A DNA stretch of 64,000 nucleotides from NCBI GenBank assembly GCA_963675135.1, contig OY776119.1:80903727-80967726 (forward strand), written 5' to 3'. The notes beneath the pieces were generated by a model that saw nothing but the letters and a program-made list of their open reading frames with translations, had not been told where the DNA came from and did not search any database. Shown here piece by piece: positions 57,965-64,000 of the stretch (the first letter of the stretch is position 1; the number at the start of each line of letters is the position of its first letter). The stretch comes from Galeopsis tetrahit (taxonomy: Eukaryota > Streptophyta > Magnoliopsida > Lamiales > Lamiaceae). The position numbers and the translations under genes are program-made.

Positions 57965-58088
57965 AAATTTCAATTATCCTTTAGTCACGTGAACGTACTA
58001 TACATTTATTTTTTTTTTGACGGGGAAAATATAGAAATTTCAATTATCCTTTAGTCACGTGAACGTACTATACGTACTATACATTTAT
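57965..58088. mobile_element. minimal poly(T)-tail insertion with a long target duplication
   Basis: About 45 bases (57965-58009, from AAATTTCAATTATCCTTTAG) recur at 58035-58088. Between them lies a T run followed by GACGGGGAAAATATA, which in reverse is a LINE-like 3' end plus poly(A). The second copy has an extra internal GTACTATAC. It is best read as a LINE tail insertion with an unusually long duplication. Confidence 0.65.
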
Positions 58089-58149
58089 GACTTTACCTAA
58101 AAATCGAGATGAAGTGATGTTTAACAATAAGTAATCTGAAAAATATACA

Positions 58150-58620
58150 CAATGGGATTTTTTATTTTTTTTGGTAAATGAGATTATTTATTTCAATACG
58201 CCATCAATGAAGTCGTTTGCCAACGACGATTCTACCCCTGTTCGAACAACCTCGACTCGCTCCACGGAGAAACTCAATTGTCCCAGGGTGCCTGGAAGGA
58301 GCTTATTCCATCATCAAATTTCGGACAACACTATCAATGAGTTCGAGGCTAGAGCCTACGAGGACTACATTATCAGCTCATCGACAGAGCTCGACTATGA
58401 ATTCAGCCTAGTCTCCAAGTTAAAGGGCAGATGGGGCGATGCGTTTGACCCACCATAGGTCATTCATACTGCTTCGGACTCCTTGATTTTGATCAGTTTT
58501 TTTTTTTCAAACTTTTTAATCGTTTTTATTGGTAGATGGTTTTCAAGGGTGTACCATTTTCCTTTTCCCGGGTTTTGCCCTATGGTGGTCTCCCGGGCAG
58601 GATTTCAATGACACGTCGAC
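58150..58620. other. higher-GC block, possible truncated retroposon end
   Basis: Poly(T) then GGTAAATGAGATTATTTATT at 58155-58190 resembles the 3' end of a LINE on the - strand. The following 300 bases have higher GC and a 95-codon + frame (from 58171) of no known family. Boundaries and duplication were not found. Confidence 0.3.
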
Positions 58621-59956
58621 CTCTGATTTGGCTTGTGATTCTGACTTTTCTTTTTCCTTTTAATTCACTATTTTTATTGTCAGTGCACACCCACAAAATT
58701 AACATATAAGATAAAATTAACAATACATTGTAATTGGTAAAATCAAAATAAGAAATAAAACGTTGATTGATCGTAATAATTGAAAGAAAAAATTTCTCAT
58801 ACATACTAATTAAGCATGTGAGCCGTCCCGTCAAGGACATTGACAATCTCTGATTTGAAGAAAAAAATAATGATATATAGAGGTGAATTTGGAAAGGAAT
58901 GAATACATGTGAGCAATTATTAGAAGAGGGAGCACTGAAAAATGGAGATGCAAGTTGCCACCAAAGTATATACTGTACATGGGCATGTGATCATGTCCCC
59001 TCTCTCCATGTGACTCTAGCTTCTTCATTCTTCATATACAACGTATCTATAGTCTATCTATACTAATAATTAAAATAAAAACATTACCGTTGTTCAAAGT
59101 ATTATACTCACTAGCTTCGAAAAAGAAAAAAAAGGTATTGTACTCAAACGTAATGAAAAAAAAAAAGGATAAGTATCAAATTTAGCACTTGAAAATGGTT
59201 AAAGACACATAAAATTATTGTCTTTTCATATTACGATTGTGAGAGAGCTCCGTGGATGTGTATAGTGGAAAAAGATTAAGTCAGGCAAATACATCTTATT
59301 AATTTTTCAGTAATCGTCAAGAATGTAAGGGATTTAAGTACCCCGTGTACTTAGAATAATATAGCAGATCCATTTTTACTTCTCAAAATAAAAAAAAAAT
59401 GTAATGAAATCGTGTGAACAAAAACTTGTGTGAGACGAATTTCATAATGTGAGATGAATTAAAATTCATTCATTATAAAACTATACGTGCTTAATTAAAC
59501 CTTCACGCTCCCCTCTCGTTGCTGCAGGGAGTTCAATTTTTTTTAACCCCTTTGTATTTATTTTTTTAATCATTGTATTTCTTATTTTTGATTGTTTATT
59601 ATTGGTGGAATTCTCATCTACCAGGTTAGATTCTCTATAAATGGGCCACTCGTTAATTAAATGGGACATTTCACAGAATTAGCAAGATTCTCATATTCGT
59701 TAAAAATGGAATCAAACCTTCATTTATAAAATTAAACGAATATAACAGAAACATTGCAAATAAACCTAATATACTTTCTGTGAGTTTTGAAATTCAACCA
59801 TAATTTTAATTTGATAAGAATATCTCTAAATCGTGTTCACAATTTTTTTTCGATGAATTCGATAACAATATTTAAGAATATGAAATAACACTTGTTATCA
59901 TACAAAATAGAAAGAAAAAAAAATATTATATGCAATTGAGTGTATATAAGTAATTA
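58621..59956. other. intergenic, no gene seen
   Basis: AT-rich sequence; no coding frame or bounded element supported. Confidence 0.5.
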
Positions 59957-59965
59957 AATTTTAAT

Positions 59966-60210
59966 GGTAAAGTCTAGTATGCACCCGAGTGCATGCTGTG
60001 CACCCTAATCTATGTGCATTTTTCAGTTTACTGACTTATACTTTTTGATAAATAGTGTTGCACTTTTCAATTATTACTAAAAATATTATTATACAGTTTA
60101 ATAATTGAAAAGTGCAACACCATTGACCAAAAAGTGTAAGTCATTAAACTGAAAAGTGCAACATGAACTAGAGTGCACAACATACACTCGAGTCCATAAC
60201 AGACCAACCC
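59966..60210. mobile_element. hairpin MITE with 9-bp target duplication (Mutator-like)
   Basis: AATTTTAAT flanks both sides (59957-59965, 60211-60219). Nearly the whole 245 bp folds on itself. TTGCACTTTTCAATTATTA pairs with TAATAATTGAAAAGTGCAA, CAGTTTACTGACTTATACTT with its near-complement around 60135-60155, and the outer CGAGTGCATGCTGTGCACC with GTGCACAACATACACTCG. The loop is short and A/T-rich, near 60074-60095. There is no coding capacity. Confidence 0.88.
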
Positions 60211-60219
60211 AATTTTAAT

Positions 60220-61266
60220 TGATTTAAATGGAGTATATTTTAATTATCCAATTAAACTTTTATTCCCCACATGATCAAATAAAAGTTGTGCACAAAATTA
60301 CACATTTTAGCATACAAAGTATTACTCCACGGATCCTTCACTCCATTTGACATTTGCAAAAACGATTTATTCTTCACTTAATTTTGCATTTTTACTTTCC
60401 CAAAGGGGGAATAAACTACTTCTTTTCTTTTAACTATCACCCTCAAATATCTTAATATTACACTACAATACTACATGTCATTATATTTTCTACATACACA
60501 TTTTTTTTTTTTTTGTCTTATTCACTTGAATTGATCATTTAACTCCATCAAAAGCAACTTCATCACTTTAAATATCAATAAACAACGTTTACCTTATAAT
60601 ATGTGCAAATAGTAAATACGTATCAAATTAAGTGAGGGAGACGCTTTAGTGATTTTAAGAAGAATGACCAATAAACTTAAATATTACTCCATTTAAAACA
60701 TACTTCATCTGTCCCGAAATAAATTTTGCATTTTCTTTTTTATCTGTCCCACAATAAACTTTACACTCTTAAAATGAAAATTCTACATTAACTCCACCTT
60801 ACAATATTCACAATTTTACACAAAATGTTATTACTTTTGAAATCACACATACAATTCAACTCATTTATTTACTTTATAAATAAAAGTTTACTAAAGTATC
60901 CTTCAATAGTCTAATCGTTACTCAACTTTCGTAAAAGGTGTGCTCTTCCGCATGTGAATTTTATTTTACGGCCATCCTGCCCTAAATATTTTGTTTGCAC
61001 ATTGATTAAGTAACATGTTATTATATTTGTAGTGAATTGTTGAGATAAACAGATATGAAAAAAATAGATAGAGAGATAAAAAAGAAAGAATGATACTGTA
61101 TGTCAAAGAAGAAAATGAGAAACTTCATTTGGAATGCATGTTTTGACAAAATGGGTATGAAAAAGGAGTATTGCTTTGCATGCTAAAGACTACTCTTTAA
61201 ATAAGAAAGTTCACGTGATAACATGAACCACCATCGGCATCTACATACTTTTTAAGTATTTTACAA
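60220..61266. other. intergenic, with one degenerate Stowaway-like element
   Basis: 60702-60985 has a degraded left end (CTTCATCTGTCCCGAAATAA) and a weak right end (TTTACGGCCATCCTGCCC) with family-like text between. A poly(T) run lies at 60502-60514. No gene is recognised. Confidence 0.45.
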
Positions 61267-61274
61267 CACCCATC

Positions 61275-61759
61275 TAGACATGGGCGGTTTTTAACCTGCC
61301 GAACCGGCAAAACCGCCGGTTTGCAAACCGCCGGTTACGGTTCAAAAACCGAACCGTAACCGGAAAATGGCGGTTCGGTTTCGGTTGCTAGTTTTGGCAA
61401 ACCGAAACCGCCGATTTTCAAGTTTTTATTTATTTTTTAATTTTTTTTAATACACAATTCTTCTATTTTTTATGTATAAATTTAAGTTATATAATTTTTA
61501 TTAAATTCTAGTAATGTAGTTTCTAAAAAACGAGTTGAAACGAAAAAAAAACGAGCGAAAACGGAGTGAAAACGAGCAAAAAACGGAGAGAGAAAGAACA
61601 AAAAAACCGTCTAACCGCCGGTTTTTAACCGAACCGGCGGTTAGAAAACCGTAACCGTAACCGGCGGTTTGCCGGTTCGATTTCGGTTACGAATTTTGCA
61701 AAACCGAAACCGTCGATTTTTAACCGTAATCGGCGGTTTTCGGCGGTTGAACATGTCTA
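61275..61759. mobile_element. hAT-like MITE with perfect 8-bp target duplication
   Basis: CACCCATC occurs at 61267-61274 and 61760-61767. The ends TAGACATG and CATGTCTA are inverted. Both halves are crowded with AACCGCCGGTT-type palindromes and CGGTTCGG text, which also marks the element at 25107. The middle is AT-rich. There is no transposase. The perfect duplication points to a recent insertion. Confidence 0.92.
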
Positions 61760-61767
61760 CACCCATC

Positions 61768-62152
61768 TAGTTATATTTTACATTTCTTTACACCTTGACC
61801 AGTACTCCCTCCGTCCTGTTATTAATTTAATATTTACTGTTTACACGAATTTTAATTTTAAGAATTATTTATTAGTATTAAACCTAATAAAATATCTTTT
61901 AGGAGGGATTTAATGAGTAATTCGATTTTATTAGAGGGTGGATCTTTAATTAGTGTGTAAAAAGTAATGACATGCATGTTATATAAATAAGAGATGTTTG
62001 AGAGAGTTTTTTAAGAAGTAAAAAATTATACTAAATTATTGTTAGTTGAAAAGAAAGGGCATTATAATAAATAAATATAATTTAAACATAAAAATGTTTA
62101 ATTTACTTAAACTAAAATGAAACATTATTTGCGGGGAGGGGGGAATCAGATT
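61768..62152. other. intergenic, lone Stowaway-like end
   Basis: TACTCCCTCCGTCCTGTTAT at 61803 is a good Stowaway left end, but no matching right end was found within 400 bases. No gene. Confidence 0.5.
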
Positions 62153-62238
62153 CATATATATGCAATTTTTTTTTTTGAACATATATATGCAATTTTTTTT
62201 TTTTTTTTTTTTTTGAGCAATGCAATTTTTTTTTTTTT
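62153..62238. repeat. series of poly(T)-tail insertions at one target
   Basis: ATATATATGCAAT (62154-62166) is followed by a T run and GAAC, then ATATATATGCAAT again (62181-62193), a longer T run and GAGC, then AATGCAAT (62219-62226) and a third T run with GCTGAAC. Each repeat looks like a target duplication around a tail-only retroposon insertion. Confidence 0.7.
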
Positions 62239-62422
62239 GCTGAACGATAGTCATCATATGGCTCATTCCAAAGGACCATTGACCGGATTTTCTTTGTTTT
62301 GGGCTCAAGCGTCCAGTCCAGTTGATTTTCTGAGACAAAATTGAGGCCCGCCCATATTCACTAGAACCAAACCAACTTTAAAAAAAAATGGATGGGCTGA
62401 CTATTTACCCCTCCTTTCCGGC

Positions 62423-63363
62423 TTAGAACACACCCCCTGTCATTTTAATAATATAATAATAGTGTAAAATATAAAAAATATCCTTCAATAAAATGCATCA
62501 TACTAGATGCACCCCCTTACTGAACGTACCTCCTATAGTCATTTCTTTCACCTTTTCTCTAAACCACCCGTTTCGGCGGCCGACGACAACATTTTCGGTG
62601 ACCGCCCAACCAAAAGAATTCCGAAATTCCCAAAAATACTTAGAAAAATCATAATTTTTATTTTTATAAATTTCGATCAACCAGTGTCGACCAAATATAC
62701 CCTCGTCGACAACAATTTGTCGATAAAAGTGTATATGGTCGACACTTGTTGTCGAAAAAAATAAAAAATCCAACCATTTTAGGTCGACCAAATACACCCT
62801 TGACGAGGGTGTATTTGGTTGAACTAAAATGGTCGAAATTTATTTTAAAAAAACAGAAAAAATGGGGAAGAGGAGACGACGAGGGACAATTAAAAAAAGA
62901 AGAAAAAAAGCAAATTTGAGCGGCGCCGTCTTGGATCAGGACGGTGGCGAGTGGGTGGGAGGCGACGCCGGTGGATGGGGGAGGAGAGAGGCCGGACGGG
63001 GGCGGGGAAACAAAAACACAGGAAAAAAAAAGGGAGAGGCTGCGACAACCCAGTGCAGTAGCTGGGTCGCCGCAGGGGCGAGGGCCATGGCGGCAGGTCG
63101 GGCGGAGGAAAAATCACAGAAAAAAATGGGGGGAGGGGGCGCGACGGCTGGTGTGGTGGAGGCGGCGGCTGAAAGAAAAGGGGGAAAGGGAAGAGGAAGA
63201 AGAAAATGAAGGGGATAAATTAGGGTTTTGGGTGTGTGTGTGATTAGTAAATTGGTTTTTGAGACAAAATGGTATTTAGGACAATTTGAGAGGGGTGCAT
63301 CTATCTTCACAAAAAAAAAATTTGGGGGGAGGGGGGGTTGCATCAGTCGAGGGTGTGTTCTAA
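62423..63363. mobile_element. GC-rich terminal-inverted-repeat element of unknown type
   Basis: TTAGAACACACCC at 62423-62435 is repeated in inverse at 63351-63363. A second perfect pair, TAGATGCACCCC at 62504-62515 and its complement at 63292-63303, lies inside. The interior has a GTCGAC-rich part (62675-62830) and a purine-rich, GC-rich block (62860-63210). Frames there (R/K/G-rich on one strand, P/S-rich on the other) look like composition effects, not a gene. No target duplication was found. Confidence 0.55.
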
Positions 63364-64000
63364 AAAAAGGATACGATTATTTGCACCTCCAACTTTATTA
63401 ACCGCAGCCCGATTGATAGCACTCCCAAAAAATGGTTCAAATTACCATTTTTTTCTTTAAAATTCGTTTACTAAACACACTCCTCCAAAACCTAAATTTA
63501 TATATTTTATTTTTTTTAAAAAAATACAAACTTTAAAACTCATCTCCCTCATTTCCACCCCTTCCTCTCCCTTCTCACTTCCCTCCCCTTTTTGCTTTTT
63601 ATTTTCTCCCTTCCTTCTCTAATAAGAAGTCATTAATTTTCTTAATATGTGTGCATAAGTCTAAAATTACATACATTTTGAATATGAGAAAATAGTTTTT
63701 ATTTTATTTTTAATTTTCGATAGACTAGTGTCAAACATATACACTTTCGTCGACGAGAGTGCAAATTTTCGCCCAACTATGATCGATTTTTTAAAAAAAA
63801 ATATTGAATTTTTTTCGACAGTAGTTGGTCGAAAATATACTCTCTCGTCGACAACAATTTGTCGATGAAAGTATTGTTGTCGACGAAAGTGTATATGTCA
63901 GACCATTTGTCGAAAATTAAAAAAAAAAAGATTTTTAAGATTTTTATTTTAATTTCTGATTTTTTTCTTTTTGGTTTAGATAAAGTTGACGGTCGAAAGT
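63364..64000. other. intergenic with a GTCGAC-rich repeat block
   Basis: At 63720-63910 several GTCGAC and TTTCGTCGACGA-type motifs recur in both orientations. A 22-base stretch at 63845-63866 is identical to 62703-62724. Otherwise AT-rich. No gene is seen up to the window end. Confidence 0.55.

Noticed and set aside
61803..62010. Full Stowaway MITE starting at 61803
   Set aside because: Only the left terminus is convincing; no right terminus within a plausible distance.
62829..63209. A 126-codon R/K/G-rich frame on the + strand, with P-rich frames opposite
   Set aside because: All frames on both strands are open because the block is GC- and purine-rich. Composition is simple, no domain is recognisable, and it lies within a probable inverted-repeat element.

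Overview
This is a nuclear genomic window from a flowering plant, most likely a eudicot. It is AT-rich, has spliced genes with GT-AG introns, and is packed with plant-type transposable elements: Ty3 and Ty1 retrotransposons, L1-like LINEs, and CACTA, hAT-, Harbinger-, Mutator- and Stowaway-type elements. The exact species cannot be told from sequence alone.

Only two host genes look intact. The first is a four-exon xyloglucan endotransglucosylase/hydrolase of the XTH31/XTH32 type on the + strand (19659-22045). The second is a four-exon GT47 glycosyltransferase of the FRA8/IRX7 type on the - strand (40461-42039), which acts in glucuronoxylan synthesis. Both act on cell-wall hemicellulose, one in the apoplast and one in the Golgi. 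They lie about 18 kb apart with retroelements between them, so nothing shows that they are functionally linked.

Layout. 1-6172 is a non-autonomous Athila-like Ty3 element on the - strand with gag and protease but no reverse transcriptase. 6.2-19.6 kb holds MITEs, a 2.1 kb inverted-repeat element with a telomere-like tandem array, and LINE fragments. 19.6-22.1 kb is the XTH gene. 22.7-28 kb holds MITEs, an LTR-like block split by a hAT-like element, and a decayed possible Mutator-type coding remnant. 29.3-37 kb is a nearly full L1-like LINE. Its ORF2 is broken by an in-place inversion of about 0.4 kb plus a 2.1 kb foreign insert, and the insert carries an unrecognised ORF built from two 360-bp tandem copies. 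37-40 kb is AT-rich. 40.4-42.1 kb is the FRA8-like gene. 44.3-45.8 kb is a 1.5 kb foldback element. 47.6-50.9 kb is a non-autonomous CACTA element. 51.6-55.9 kb is a young Ty1/copia element with an uninterrupted 1354-codon frame but a truncated 5' LTR. 56-64 kb holds hairpin MITEs, a hAT-like MITE with a perfect 8-bp target duplication, and several minimal poly(T)-tail insertions.

The features most worth a second look are the tandemly built ORF inside the rearranged LINE, the copia element whose reading frame now runs out of a truncated LTR, and the recurrent tail-only insertions flanked by target duplications. I found no convincing host defence system, CRISPR array, rRNA or tRNA gene.
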